64,000 bases of DNA from Streptomyces sp. WMMC940 (GTDB lineage Bacteria; Actinomycetota; Actinomycetes; Streptomycetales; Streptomycetaceae). Below are positions 8,434 through 16,671 of the stretch, one piece after another; position 1 is the stretch's first letter, and every line of letters begins with the position of its first letter. The stretch lies in assembly GCF_027460265.1 (NCBI RefSeq), contig NZ_JAPZBC010000001.1, forward strand, positions 5,250,001 to 5,314,000, written 5' to 3'. Made by a program: the position numbers and the translations under genes. The notes under the pieces are model-generated. The model searched no databases, was not told where the DNA came from, and was given only the letters and a program-made list of their open reading frames with translations.

Positions 8434-8860
8434 GTGTGCAGTTTCGTGTCCCTGGGCGACAAGCACGAGGTCAGTGGCAACGACCTGCTCCAGGGTGGGA
8501 GGGCGACGACACGACCGACCTGGCCCTGCTGCACCTGGAGTCGTTCGGCAATCCGCGCGCCTTCACCCGCACCGTCCGCCGCGTCCCCCGGCGGACGCCC
8601 GTCCTCACCGTGGAGGCGGGCCGCTCCGACGCCGGGCGCCGCGCCGCTGCCTCCCACACCGCCGCGGCCGCCACGCCGACGATGACCCGCCAGGCGCTGC
8701 TCACCCAGGCCGGAGTCACCGTCACGCGCACCATCGGTGAACTTCTCGACACCGCAGCCCTGCTGCACTCCCAGCCACTGCCGGCCGGGACCAGGGTGGC
8801 GGTGGTGGTGAACGCGGGCGGTGCCGGCGTACGCACCGAGGCGGGTCCGAGCGTGCCCGA
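8434..8860 (+). pseudogene. Remnant of an NDP-forming acyl-CoA synthetase/ligase-like protein
   Basis: FVSLGDKHEVSGNDLLQ appears in one frame (about 8443-8493). After a shift, another frame continues DLALLHLESFGNPRAF, then VRRVPRRTPVLTVEAGRS, then SHTAAAATPTMTRQALLTQA and ends near VAVVVNAGGAG (about 8820). These are successive motifs of the CoA-ligase domain found in ADP-forming acetyl-CoA synthetase-like proteins, some fused to GNAT acetyltransferases. The N-terminal CoA-binding and C-terminal ATP-grasp parts are absent, so this is roughly 130 residues of a 700-900 residue protein with a frameshift. Its place next to stress-protein genes fits a decayed dormancy-island member. Confidence 0.75.
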
Positions 8861-8918
8861 GCCGCCCGCCGAACTCCGCCGTGCTTCCGGACAGCCGCGG
8901 GCCCCTCGGGCCCTCCGC

Positions 8919-8932
8919 GGGACCTGTGGCCC
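8919..8932 (+). promoter_or_regulatory. Possible DevR/DosR-like box upstream of the first universal stress protein
   Basis: GGGACCTGTGGCCC matches the GGGAC-N4-GNCCC layout of the mycobacterial DosR box. It lies 68 bases before the stress-protein start. The same layout recurs before the response regulator (13106) and the second stress protein (15067). Confidence 0.4.
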
Positions 8933-9000
8933 CTCCTGCTCCGTGTCGGCGCCCGCCACTGTGGCGGCATCACCCCGCTCTCGGACTCGGAGGTCCCCGG

Positions 9001-9879
9001 ATGCCCCGCACCGTAACCGTCGGTCTCGACGGCTCGCGAGAGAGCATGGCGGCCGTCGGCTGGGCCGCGCGGGAGGCGCTCGCGCGCGGTCTGCCGTTGC
9101 GGCTCGTCCATGTCTGGGACTTGGCGCCGGACGTGCACACACCGCTCATCGGTCCGGACACACGGCGCCACTGGGCCGAGCGCACACCGCGCAAGGCCGC
9201 CGAGTGGGTGAGCAGGCACCATCCCGGGCTCGAGGTGGGGACGGTGCAGAAGTGCGGGGAGCCTGCCAAGGCCCTCTGCGAGGCGGCCGAAGAGGCTGAG
9301 CTGCTGGTCCTCGGATCCCGGGGGCTCGGCGCGATCACCGGCTTCGTCGTCGGGTCGGTGTCCTTGGCCGTCGTCGCCCGTACCGGCCGCCCCGTCGTGC
9401 TGGTCCGGAGCCGTGATCTGCAGGTGCCGGCCACCAAGCCCCCGGCGGACGACGGCGACGTCGTGCTCGGATTGGACATCTCCCATCCGTGCGAAAAGCT
9501 GTTGGAGTTCGCATTCGCCCATGCCCACCGGCACGGGGCCGGGTTGCGCGTGGTGCACAGCTGGAACTTTCCCTTGGCCTGGGGTCCGGATGCGGCAGCG
9601 GCAGCCGCTCTGCTCGAGGGCCAGGTGCAGGCGGCGAAGGCGGACGCCCTGGCTGCGGTGCTCCTTCCGTGGCGGCACGAGTTCCCCGAGGTGCAGGTCA
9701 CCGAGGACTGCCGCCTCGGCCGTCCCGCCCACGACCTGCCGGCCGCGGCGCACGATGCCCGCCTCGTCGTGGTCGGACGCCGCAGCCGCACGTCCTCGAT
9801 CGGTGCGCACACCGGCACCGTGACGCATTCCGTCCTGCATCACTGTGCCGCTCCGGTCGCCGTGGTCCCGCGCGACTGA
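9001..9879 (+). CDS. Tandem-domain universal stress protein
   Basis: A 292-residue protein with two UspA-type folds. Domain 1 (3-136) begins TVTVGLDGSRESMAAV and carries the nucleotide-binding loop LGSRGLGAITGFVVGS (104-119). Domain 2 (about 153-290) starts VVLGLDIS and has a degenerate loop VGRRSRTSS (258-266). Tandem Usp proteins of this length typify the DosR dormancy regulon of actinobacteria; they bind ATP and act in hypoxic or stationary-phase survival. The ATG at 9001 is chosen because the Usp beta-strand follows directly. The neighbouring kinase, regulator and second Usp gene support a dormancy role. Confidence 0.9.
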   Translation: MPRTVTVGLDGSRESMAAVGWAAREALARGLPLRLVHVWDLAPDVHTPLIGPDTRRHWAERTPRKAAEWVSRHHPGLEVGTVQKCGEPAKALCEAAEEAELLVLGSRGLGAITGFVVGSVSLAVVARTGRPVVLVRSRDLQVPATKPPADDGDVVLGLDISHPCEKLLEFAFAHAHRHGAGLRVVHSWNFPLAWGPDAAAAAALLEGQVQAAKADALAAVLLPWRHEFPEVQVTEDCRLGRPAHDLPAAAHDARLVVVGRRSRTSSIGAHTGTVTHSVLHHCAAPVAVVPRD

Positions 9880-10078
9880 CGGCACGGCGGACCGGCGCCG
9901 CCGCCCGCCTCCCGCGCAGCGGCGCCGCGCGTGATGTCGCGTCACAGGCGAATGGCCGGGCAGGCCCAGGCGAGGGCAGCACCACGCGGCGCCCATGGGC
10001 CGCGGGCGACCGGGACCGAAGGCCGGCCGTCGCTCGTCCCGCAGAGCCGGTGCCCCAGCCGCCGCTTTTCACCCGTAC

Positions 10079-10092
10079 GGGCCTATAGGCTG
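10079..10092 (+). promoter_or_regulatory. Weak DevR-box-like site before the sensor kinase
   Basis: GGGCCTATAGGCTG contains a perfect 10-bp palindrome GCCTATAGGC (10081-10090), 38 bases before the kinase start. It fits GGGNC-N4-GNCCC except in the last two bases. It could instead be a core promoter element. Confidence 0.3.
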
Positions 10093-10127
10093 ACCGCGGT
10101 CGGCGGGTGAAAGCGGAGGGGAGGCGT

Positions 10128-11852
10128 GTGAGCGTCGAGGAGTCGTTGTCACGTATGCCTCAGATGCGGCTCGACGAGCTGCTCGATGAGCTGCAGGCAC
10201 GCATCGACGCGGCCCGTGGCACGCGCGACCGGGTGCACAGCCTCCTGGAGGTCGTGGTCTCGGTGGGCCGCGAGCTCGATCTCTCCCAGGTGCTGCGGCG
10301 CATCGTGGAAGCCGCCGCGCAGCTGGTCGACGCGCAGTACGCGGCTCTGGGCGTGATCGGCCCGGACGGCCGGACGCTGTCTCAGTTCCTCACCGCGGGA
10401 CTGACGGAGGAGGAGATCGCCCGGATCGGGCCGCTGCCGGCCGGACACGGGCTGCTCGGTGAGTTGATCCGCAACCCCGAGCCCCTCCGCCTCACCGATC
10501 TCGGCGCCCACCCGGCGTCGTACGGTTTCCCCGCGCACCATCCGCCGATGCGTACGTTCCTCGGTGTGCCGATCAGGGTGCGCGAGGAGGTGTTCGGCAA
10601 CCTCTATCTGACCGACAAGCGGGGCGGCCAGGACTTCGACGCCGAGGACGAGGCGGTGATCGCCACGCTCTCCGTGGCCGCCGGTGTGGCCATCGACAAC
10701 GCCCGGCTGTACGAGGCGTCGCAGCGCCAGCAGCGGTGGTTGCAGGCGAACGCGGAGATCACCAAGGGCCTGCTCTCGGGCAAACCCCGGCTCGAGGTCC
10801 TGGAACTGATCGCCCGTCGCGCCCGGGAGATCACCGGCGCCCGCGTCGCTGACGTGTCCGTGCCCGTCACCGGTACCGACGACCTGGTCGTCGAGCTGGC
10901 CATCGGCGGCGACGACGACATGCGCCGGGGCTCGGTGGTGCCGGCCGAAGGCACCCTGTCGGGCGCCGCCTGCCAGGCGGGTACGCCGGTGACCACGGCG
11001 GCACTGGTCGATGATGCCCGCTGCGTGGCAGGATCCCGGCGCTTCGAGGGGCTGGGGCCGGCCGTGGCAGTTCCCCTGGGCACGGCGGCCAAGGACACCC
11101 GGGGAGTCCTGCTCCTGGCACGAGCCGCCGGCGATCCGGTCTTCACCGAGGGCGAGCTGCAGCCCCTGCTGGCCTTCGCCGGACAGGCCGCGCTGGCGCT
11201 GGAGCTGGCCGAGCGCCGACGTGACGCCGAGCAGCTCGCGCTGCTGGAGGACCGCGACCGCATTGCCCGTGACCTGCACGACCTGGCCATCCAACGGCTG
11301 TTCGCCACCGGCATGACACTGCAGAGCGCCGCGCGTCTCGTCGAGCACGCCGGCGCTGCGGAGCGTGTGCAGCGTGCGGTCGGGGACCTGGACGAAACCA
11401 TCAAGATCATCCGTTCCACGATCTTCGGCTTGAGGGCGCGGGAGGACGAGACCGAGCCGAGTCTGCGCGCCCGCGTCGCCCGCGCCGTCGGCGAGGCCGC
11501 AGCGGCGCTGGGATTCCCGCCACGCCTGAGCATGGAGGGCCTGCTGGACACGGACGTCCCTCCCGCGGTGGCCGACCACGTCATGGCAGCTCTCGGTGAA
11601 ACACTGAGCAACGCCGCCCGGCACGCGCGAGCGGCACGCGTGGAGGTCTCCCTGCAGGCCACGGCGAACGAGGTCGTCCTCACCGTGACCGACGACGGAA
11701 AGGGGATACCGGCCGACGGCAGGCGCAGCGGACTGCGCAACCTCGCCGAACGCGCGAGCAGTATGGGCGGCACCCTGGACATCCGTACCCCGGACGGGGG
11801 CGGCAGCAGGCTCATATGGCGGGCCCCGTTCGCCGCCGGCAACGCGGAGTGA
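10128..11852 (+). CDS. DevS/DosT-like GAF-GAF sensor histidine kinase
   Basis: Start taken at GTG 10128, five bases after GGAGGGGA; GTG 10107 is possible but lacks a site. About 574 residues. The order is helical N-terminus (RLDELLDELQARIDAARG), GAF1 (about 45-190), GAF2 (about 205-360), HisKA_3 with RDLHDLAIQRLFATG (His phosphoacceptor) and HATPase_c with LSNAARHARA and DDGKGIPADGRRSGL. This architecture and the opening helix match mycobacterial DevS/DosT and the S. coelicolor OsdK type, which sense O2/NO or redox through the first GAF domain and phosphorylate a NarL-type partner. That partner is probably the regulator at 13196. Haem binding cannot be judged from sequence alone. Confidence 0.9.
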   Translation: MSVEESLSRMPQMRLDELLDELQARIDAARGTRDRVHSLLEVVVSVGRELDLSQVLRRIVEAAAQLVDAQYAALGVIGPDGRTLSQFLTAGLTEEEIARIGPLPAGHGLLGELIRNPEPLRLTDLGAHPASYGFPAHHPPMRTFLGVPIRVREEVFGNLYLTDKRGGQDFDAEDEAVIATLSVAAGVAIDNARLYEASQRQQRWLQANAEITKGLLSGKPRLEVLELIARRAREITGARVADVSVPVTGTDDLVVELAIGGDDDMRRGSVVPAEGTLSGAACQAGTPVTTAALVDDARCVAGSRRFEGLGPAVAVPLGTAAKDTRGVLLLARAAGDPVFTEGELQPLLAFAGQAALALELAERRRDAEQLALLEDRDRIARDLHDLAIQRLFATGMTLQSAARLVEHAGAAERVQRAVGDLDETIKIIRSTIFGLRAREDETEPSLRARVARAVGEAAAALGFPPRLSMEGLLDTDVPPAVADHVMAALGETLSNAARHARAARVEVSLQATANEVVLTVTDDGKGIPADGRRSGLRNLAERASSMGGTLDIRTPDGGGSRLIWRAPFAAGNAE

Positions 11853-11886
11853 AGAGACGGGCGTCCCCGAGGGGGCGGCGCACGGC

Positions 11887-12351
11887 TCAGGCCGTGAGCC
11901 GTGAACCCGTGACCAGGTCGGGCTGGATGCGCACCGCTGCGTTCATCGAGGGGTGCACCACCCACGGACGGAGCCCTGCCGCGTACCGGGCGAGTTCCCC
12001 GGCGTCCGTGACCCGGCGGGCGTAGCCGGTGACGACGACGCTCCAGCCGAGATGGGTGTCGGGGTCGATGACGTCGGCCTCGTAGGCCACGACCACCCCC
12101 GCCTCGTCGTCGGGCGCCGCGATCGAGGAGAGCGTCGCGCATTCGTGCAGCTGGACGATGATGTCCTCGCCGTCCATGAGGTGGTTGACCGGGCGGACGG
12201 CGGGCAGGGCCCGTTCGGTGAAGACGATGCGTCCGAGCGAGACGGTCCCGAGCAGGCCCAGAGCCTCGGCGCGGTCGAGTCGCGTCATACGCCGGGGTGC
12301 CACCGTGAGGCGGCTCCCACCCGTCCGCTGCGTGGCTTGGTCGTCCATCAT
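11887..12351 (-). CDS. Pyridoxamine 5'-phosphate oxidase-like flavin/F420-binding protein
   Basis: A 154-residue protein. ATG 12351 (or the adjacent ATG 12348) follows AAAGGGTGGG on the minus strand; upstream in-frame sequence is low-complexity and rejected. The motif series RLDRAEALGLLGTVSLGRIVF, PAVRPVNHLMDGEDIIVQL, then VVVAYEADVID and GWSVVVTGYARRV is typical of the short split-barrel PNPOx-like proteins abundant in actinomycete dormancy regulons. These bind FMN, FAD or F420 and reduce unknown substrates; they rarely act in vitamin B6 synthesis. It is transcribed towards the kinase gene, and the two stops face each other with 34 bases between. Confidence 0.85.
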   Translation of the reverse strand: MMDDQATQRTGGSRLTVAPRRMTRLDRAEALGLLGTVSLGRIVFTERALPAVRPVNHLMDGEDIIVQLHECATLSSIAAPDDEAGVVVAYEADVIDPDTHLGWSVVVTGYARRVTDAGELARYAAGLRPWVVHPSMNAAVRIQPDLVTGSRLTA

Positions 12352-12539
12352 GCCCACCCTTTGCTCCTGCTCCGTGTCTCGAAGCAGCCCGCCGCCGTGA
12401 CAGCCAGCGTTCCGGAGGGGGTGTTGCGGCGACAGGGCCGAACGGACCCTTCCGGCCGTCCGGTCTCCGGGACGACCAGTGCCGGCACGCCCCGGAGCGG
12501 ACCGTGGGCGGGCAAAGGAGCAGGGGACGGTGTCGTCCA

Positions 12540-12840
12540 CGCCGAGCAGGCGAAGAACGTCGCACAATGGCGCGGCACAGCGCACAGGTGAGGTCGCCCG
12601 CCCGTCGCCGCACAGTGTCGATGCACCCGTACGAACAGGTCGGCTCCTGAGTTGCCCCAGAACATCACGCCCGACGGGTCGAGGCGCAGCTCGCGGGCCA
12701 TACCGACGGCGAAGCAAGCCAGATCCAGGGCGACTTGTCGGCGGTGGCCATGTCGAGCTCCCCGGAGAGGGCGACTGCCGTGGTGCCGTCGTTCGGTGCT
12801 GTCGTGGTCGGGTGACCGGAGCCTGAGTGGGACCTCTCCG
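12540..12840 (-). pseudogene. Degraded STAS-domain (anti-anti-sigma-like) gene
   Basis: On the minus strand one frame gives TTAVALSGELDMATADKSPW, the first strand and helix of a STAS domain. A second frame (from about 12701) gives ELRLDPSGVMFWGNSGADLF, then RVHRHCAATGGRPHLCAVP, which aligns with the usual LDLSGVTFCDSSGLN block and the final strands. At least one frameshift separates the halves and the phosphorylatable DSSG is changed to GNSG. No credible start codon remains. A STAS protein would fit a stress-regulation island, but this copy looks dead. Confidence 0.6.
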
Positions 12841-12850
12841 CCAAGGCGTC

Positions 12851-13105
12851 GCCGGTCGGCTCGGCCGACGCTCGAAAGCCCATCAGCTGAGCGGTCGTGG
12901 CCGGCAGGCCCTCAGGCCCCTGACACAGGGCCGCTGGTCCCTCCGGGCCAGTGACGGCGTCCCAGGGGGAGGCCCGGTGGAGTCCCCCCGCACCAGGGAC
13001 GACGGCGCCGAAGCCGGTCAGTCTCCCTGTGTGTCGGCCATCTGACGGGGTGACGGAGCGACAGGGACGGTCGGCGCAGGGGAGCTTCTCCGGGCAGGGG
13101 AAGCA
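12851..13105 (+). other. Non-coding stretch before the response regulator
   Basis: No gene with convincing family features on either strand; the long open frames here are G+C-driven shadows. It probably holds the regulator's promoter in its right half, next to the motif at 13106. Confidence 0.4.
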
Positions 13106-13119
13106 GGGCCGTTCGACCC
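13106..13119 (+). promoter_or_regulatory. Possible DevR/DosR-like box before the response regulator
   Basis: GGGCCGTTCGACCC fits GGGNC-N4-GNCCC and lies 76 bases before the regulator ATG, a distance compatible with autoregulation. Confidence 0.35.
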
Positions 13120-13195
13120 TGGCCGTCCGGCCCGTACGAGGGCACCATGCAGAGGGTCCGCCCGGCGGACGAACCCAGCCGATACGGAGTGTGTG

Positions 13196-13927
13196 ATGAC
13201 GGACAGCAGTGGCGGACCCATCGAGAAGGGCCCGGTCAGGGTGTTCCTCCTGGACGACCACGAGGTGGTGCGCCGCGGTGTGCACGACCTGCTGGACGCC
13301 GAGCCCGGCCTCACCGTGGTCGGCGAAGCGGCCACCGTCGAACAGGCGCTGGTGCGGGTGCCGGCGCTGCGCCCGCAGGTCGCGGTACTGGACGTGCGCC
13401 TCCCGGACGGCGACGGTGTGAGCGTATGCCGCGAGTTGCGCTCCCGGATGCCCGATCTGGCCTGCCTGATGCTCACCTCGTTCGACGACGAGGAGGCGCT
13501 GCTGGACGCCATCATGGCCGGGGCGTCCGGCTATGTCCTCAAGCAGATCACCGGCACCGACCTCGTCCACGCCGTGCGGACGGTGGCCTCCGGCCAGTCC
13601 ATGCTGGATCCCGGCGCCACGGCCCGTGTGATGGCACGTCTGCGAGGCGATGCCGGGCGGGACGAACAGCCGCAGGGGCTGCCCGCGTTGACCGACCGCG
13701 AGCGGGAGATCCTGGCGCTCGTGGGCGAGGGACTGACCAACCGGGAGATCGGCAAGCAGCTCTACCTGGCGGAGAAGACGGTCAAGAACAACATCTCCCG
13801 GCTGCTGGCCAAGCTGGGTGTGGAGCGGCGGGTACAGGCCGCCGTCATCGCCACGCGGGCACTGGCTGCCCGTGGGGGCCAGGCGGGCCCGGCCTCCCCG
13901 GCGCGTGAGGCCCGCCCGCGGAACTGA
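13196..13927 (+). CDS. DevR/DosR-like NarL-family response regulator
   Basis: ATG 13196 follows GGAG at 13187-13190; the overlapping GTG 13193 is less likely. 243 residues. The receiver domain (14-130) has the DD acidic pair (20-21), phosphoacceptor Asp66 in [12 protein letters not shown], the [20 protein letters not shown] block, and Lys in YVLKQITG. The LuxR-type helix-turn-helix (about 165-220) reads [20 protein letters not shown], then [14 protein letters not shown]. The YVLKQ and [13 protein letters not shown] signatures are those of DevR/DosR. It should be phosphorylated by the GAF-GAF kinase at 10128 and bind the GGGNC-N4-GNCCC sites nearby; the pairing is inferred from position and family. 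Its S. coelicolor counterpart is OsdR-like. Confidence 0.9.
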   Translation: MTDSSGGPIEKGPVRVFLLDDHEVVRRGVHDLLDAEPGLTVVGEAATVEQALVRVPALRPQVAVLDVRLPDGDGVSVCRELRSRMPDLACLMLTSFDDEEALLDAIMAGASGYVLKQITGTDLVHAVRTVASGQSMLDPGATARVMARLRGDAGRDEQPQGLPALTDREREILALVGEGLTNREIGKQLYLAEKTVKNNISRLLAKLGVERRVQAAVIATRALAARGGQAGPASPAREARPRN

Positions 13928-13975
13928 GGCCCCCGTCTCCGTAACCGGAGGCCCCGATCCGCGCCCCGCGCAAGA

Positions 13976-14014
13976 GGCCGACCCCGGTTCCGGAGAGGAA
14001 CCGGGGCGTCGGCC
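13976..14014. terminator. Bidirectional hairpin between the convergent regulator and stress-protein genes
   Basis: A long near-perfect stem (GGCCGACCCCGGTTCC with its complement ending at 14014, one bulge) lies between two stops that face each other. It has no T-run, as is common in Streptomyces. Confidence 0.7.
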
Positions 14015-14107
14015 GTCGGACGAGGGGTGCCGGCAGGGACCAGGCACGGGCCCGTATCGCCGGACCTGGTGCCGGGTGACCCCGGCCCGGAGCGGACGGA
14101 CCGGTAC

Positions 14108-14977
14108 TCAGGCGTGCGGCACCACTGCGACGGGGCAGCGGGCGTGATGCAGGGCGGCATGGGCCACCGATCCGATGCGGGTACCGACGGGGGAGCGGCG
14201 TACCCGGCGGCCCAGCACGAGCAACTGTGCCCGGGCGGCGGCCGACAGCAGCACCTGCCCCGCGCTTCCGATTTCCACGTGCGCGATCACCGGCACGGTG
14301 GGGAACTTCTCCCGCCACGGAGCGAGCGCCCGCTCCAGCGTCTTCCTCTCGAACGGTTCCAGCCCTCCCGCCGCGTCGGCGAGGCGCATCGAACCCGGGC
14401 TGTAGGCGAAGACGGGCGGCAGGCTCCAGGCCCGTACTGCTCGCACGGTCGCGCCTCGTGCCGCGGCAGCCTCGAAGGCGAACTCCATTACGGCGTCACC
14501 GTCCCCGGACTCACCCTGCTGGCCCACGACGACCTCGTCGCCTTCCGGCTCGTGCTGCCCGTCGTGGCCCCGGACCGACACCACCGGGCGCGTCGCGCTC
14601 GCGATCACCTGCTGACCGTACGAGCCGAGCAGGAAACCGGCGATCGCCCCGTGCCCGTGGGAGCCGATGACCAGCATGCCGGCCCGCTCAGCCTCACAGA
14701 GCAGGGCGGAAACCGCCGTATCGGGCACCACTTCGGTGGTGACCGAGAGGTCCGGATACCGGTCGGACACGCGTGTCCCGGCCTCCAGCAGCACGGCGTT
14801 GGCGGAGTCGGCCTGCACGTTCCTGTCCTGGACGACGGGGACGTCCAGGGGCTGCCAGAGCCAGGCGTGCACGATGCGCAGGGGCATCCCGCGGAGCGTG
14901 GCCTCGCGGGCCGCCCAGTCAGCCGCGGCCAGGCCCTCCCGGGATCCGTCCACTCCTACAGTGACAGGGCGAGTCAT
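14108..14977 (-). CDS. Tandem-domain universal stress protein (second copy)
   Basis: 289 residues; ATG 14977 follows GGAGG seven bases upstream. Domain 1 opens RPVTVGVDGSREGLAAADWA and carries the ATP loop IGSHGHGAIAGFLLGS. Domain 2 ends with LGRRVRRSPVGTRIGSVAHA and the usual CPVAVVPHA tail. It is clearly paralogous to the protein at 9001 but diverged, which suggests an old duplication. Together with kinase, regulator and PNPOx-like protein it completes a compact dormancy set. An additional in-frame extension upstream to 15346 is Arg/Pro-rich and was rejected. Confidence 0.9.
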   Translation of the reverse strand: MTRPVTVGVDGSREGLAAADWAAREATLRGMPLRIVHAWLWQPLDVPVVQDRNVQADSANAVLLEAGTRVSDRYPDLSVTTEVVPDTAVSALLCEAERAGMLVIGSHGHGAIAGFLLGSYGQQVIASATRPVVSVRGHDGQHEPEGDEVVVGQQGESGDGDAVMEFAFEAAAARGATVRAVRAWSLPPVFAYSPGSMRLADAAGGLEPFERKTLERALAPWREKFPTVPVIAHVEIGSAGQVLLSAAARAQLLVLGRRVRRSPVGTRIGSVAHAALHHARCPVAVVPHA

Positions 14978-15066
14978 GCGATGGCCTCCGTACGCCTCGG
15001 GCGGGCACGACCGCTTCGGCCGCCCCCTGGTACTTCGATCCTCACGGGCCGGGGGCCGTCCGACGA

Positions 15067-15080
15067 GGGCCGGTCGGCCC
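15067..15080 (-). promoter_or_regulatory. Possible DevR/DosR-like box before the second stress protein
   Basis: GGGCCGGTCGGCCC is an exact GGGNC-N4-GNCCC match 90 bases upstream of the minus-strand start at 14977. Confidence 0.35.
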
Positions 15081-15274
15081 GACCTGCGGACCCGTTCGGC
15101 CGGCGGTGCCCGCCTGGCGTCTCCGGCCGAACGGGACGGTCCCCGCAGTCCGGTGCCGTTCGCGGCTTGTGCGTGCACGAGGCGCGGCGTGAGGAGTTCG
15201 CACGACCTCCGCGGTGACGTCTCCGCCGGTCGACGCCCTGTCCGCGGGAGTACGGCCCGCGACGCGCGGTCGAC

Positions 15275-15314
15275 GTGGCGGTGTGGCGGTGTGGCGAGGT
15301 GGCGACGTGGCGGT
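15275..15314 (+). repeat. Five tandem copies of octamer GTGGCGNN
   Basis: Units at 15275, 15283, 15291, 15299 and 15307 share GTGGCG and end GT, GT, AG, AC, GT. They lie between the stress-protein promoter and the small gene at 15365, in a gene-free stretch (14978-15364). The rest of that stretch is G+C-rich with no other feature seen. Confidence 0.8.
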
Positions 15315-15364
15315 GTGGGCCGGGATTGCCGACGAGGCGGCCTCATCGGAAGAGTGCCGTGACG

Positions 15365-15619
15365 ATGACGTCACGCACGGCCGAACCGGACCGTGACGGC
15401 CCAGCCGAGGCCGCTGCGTCCCTCGCCGACCAGGACCGGCTGATCCAGTACCTGGAGCGGTTCATCCAGGACCTGATCACTCTCGGCGGGCGGATCGCCC
15501 TGCTCATCGGGGAACCGGAGGGCCAGGGCCGGGTGGGCCTGCTGCTGCGGCCGGCGGCCGCGCGGGAGGCCGCCGATGCCGCTCCGGACGAGGCGGACAC
15601 CGCCGAAACGCAGGCGTAG
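15365..15619 (+). CDS. Small conserved-looking hypothetical protein, 84 aa
   Basis: Start at ATG 15365 after GGAAG (about 15350), with GTG 15359 as an alternative. The body is an amphipathic helix (DQDRLIQYLERFIQDLITLG) followed by GRIALLIGE and a short acidic tail. Codon use has the strong third-position G+C bias expected of coding sequence. No family recognised. A GTGGCG repeat array precedes it. Confidence 0.5.
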   Translation: MTSRTAEPDRDGPAEAAASLADQDRLIQYLERFIQDLITLGGRIALLIGEPEGQGRVGLLLRPAAAREAADAAPDEADTAETQA

Positions 15620-15834
15620 GAGCGGTGGGCGGGGCGCTGGGCCGGACTCGCCGCCGTCGAGAAGGCACCGCCTGACCGCGCGGAGCGGCGCGGGCCTCCG
15701 CGCACCGGCCCTCCGGCTCTCGTCGCGCACCGGCCCGCTCTCCCTTCGCGCACCGCCCCGCTCGCCCTCCGCGGTCCGGGCCCGCCGGCCGGGTGATTTC
15801 CCGGTGGGCGTGGCACCGTCGACGTCGTTTCGGC

Positions 15835-16671
15835 TCATGATTGCCGGGGCGGTACGCGTTTGGGCAGGGCGTTGGTGACTGGCGTCTCTGTGGTGTCGGG
15901 GGTGGGGCTGGCCGTGGGCGAGGTGCCCGTGCTGCCGCTGGGGCTTGGTGTGATGGGAGGTGTCGGTGGGGGTGATGGGGCGGGGCGGTTGGTGGAGGGG
16001 CGGGTGCTCGGTTCTGTGGTCGCTGGTGGTGGAGCGGTGTCGGGGGTGGGTTTCGGAGTGCGGGTGGCGGGGGGCTCCGGGGTGGTGGGGGTGGTGCGAG
16101 GGGGTCCGGGTGCAGCGTCGTTGCGTTCTCGGGCGGCTCCCCTGGCGGGGTGGGTGGTCGGACGTTCCGGTGGGGCCGAGGCCGTCGGCCGTGCGGTGCC
16201 GTGTTCCCGGGGTTCGTCGGGGGGTGGCAGGTCCGGGCTCGGTGCGGCCAGCGGGAGGCCGGCGGAGCCGTCGGCCAGCAGCGAGGACGTGCCCAGGCCG
16301 CCCAGCACCGCGAAGGCGGCAGCGGCGAGCGTCCGGCCGCCGTACGTCCTCCACCGCCGCGGCCGGGGACGGTGGGCGTCGGCCACATGTGTCGCGGCCC
16401 CGTGGTCGGGGGCCGTGGCCACGGGTGTCGTCGCCGTCGGGCCCGGCGGAGTGGCCGGCTCGGCCGCGACCGGGGGAGCGGCATGCGCCGTGGCCGGGGC
16501 AGCGGCGGGCGACCCGCCGGGAGCCGGTTCCTCGTCGGGGCGGGTCTCCGCCATCGCCGTGGCGACCGGCGGAATCCCGTCCGCGCCGGCCATGGCGGAG
16601 TCGTAGGCACCGCATTCGGGGCACGTCACGGCGCCGTTGAGGGTGCGGTGGCAGGGAACGCAGTAGTCCAT
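15835..16671 (-). CDS. Zinc-ribbon membrane protein with Pro/Thr-rich outer region (paralogue of 29911-30630)
   Basis: 278 residues. It starts MDYCVPCHRTLNGAVTCPEC, a four-cysteine zinc ribbon (Cys4, 7, 17, 20). A charged linker, one membrane helix (about 114-133: TLAAAAFAVLGGLGTSSLLA) and a 140-residue Pro/Thr/Ser-rich tail follow. The layout predicts a type II-like topology with the ribbon inside and a disordered wall-facing tail. A second protein in this window (29911) has the same first 20-residue pattern and topology. Function is unknown; zinc-ribbon membrane proteins of this type are recurrent in Streptomyces. Confidence 0.7.
   Translation of the reverse strand: MDYCVPCHRTLNGAVTCPECGAYDSAMAGADGIPPVATAMAETRPDEEPAPGGSPAAAPATAHAAPPVAAEPATPPGPTATTPVATAPDHGAATHVADAHRPRPRRWRTYGGRTLAAAAFAVLGGLGTSSLLADGSAGLPLAAPSPDLPPPDEPREHGTARPTASAPPERPTTHPARGAARERNDAAPGPPRTTPTTPEPPATRTPKPTPDTAPPPATTEPSTRPSTNRPAPSPPPTPPITPSPSGSTGTSPTASPTPDTTETPVTNALPKRVPPRQS

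Noticed and set aside
8722..9996. Long minus-strand frame opposite the first universal stress protein
   Set aside because: Shadow of the real gene in extreme G+C DNA; Arg/Gly/His-rich with no family motif and no ribosome binding site.
10604..12613. 669-residue minus-strand frame across the sensor kinase
   Set aside because: Ser/Arg/Pro-rich low-complexity translation antisense to a clear GAF-kinase gene.
15835..16060. Plus-strand Gly/Val-rich frame over the zinc-ribbon protein tail
   Set aside because: It is the antisense of the Pro/Thr-rich tail; the minus strand has the four-cysteine start and a TM helix.
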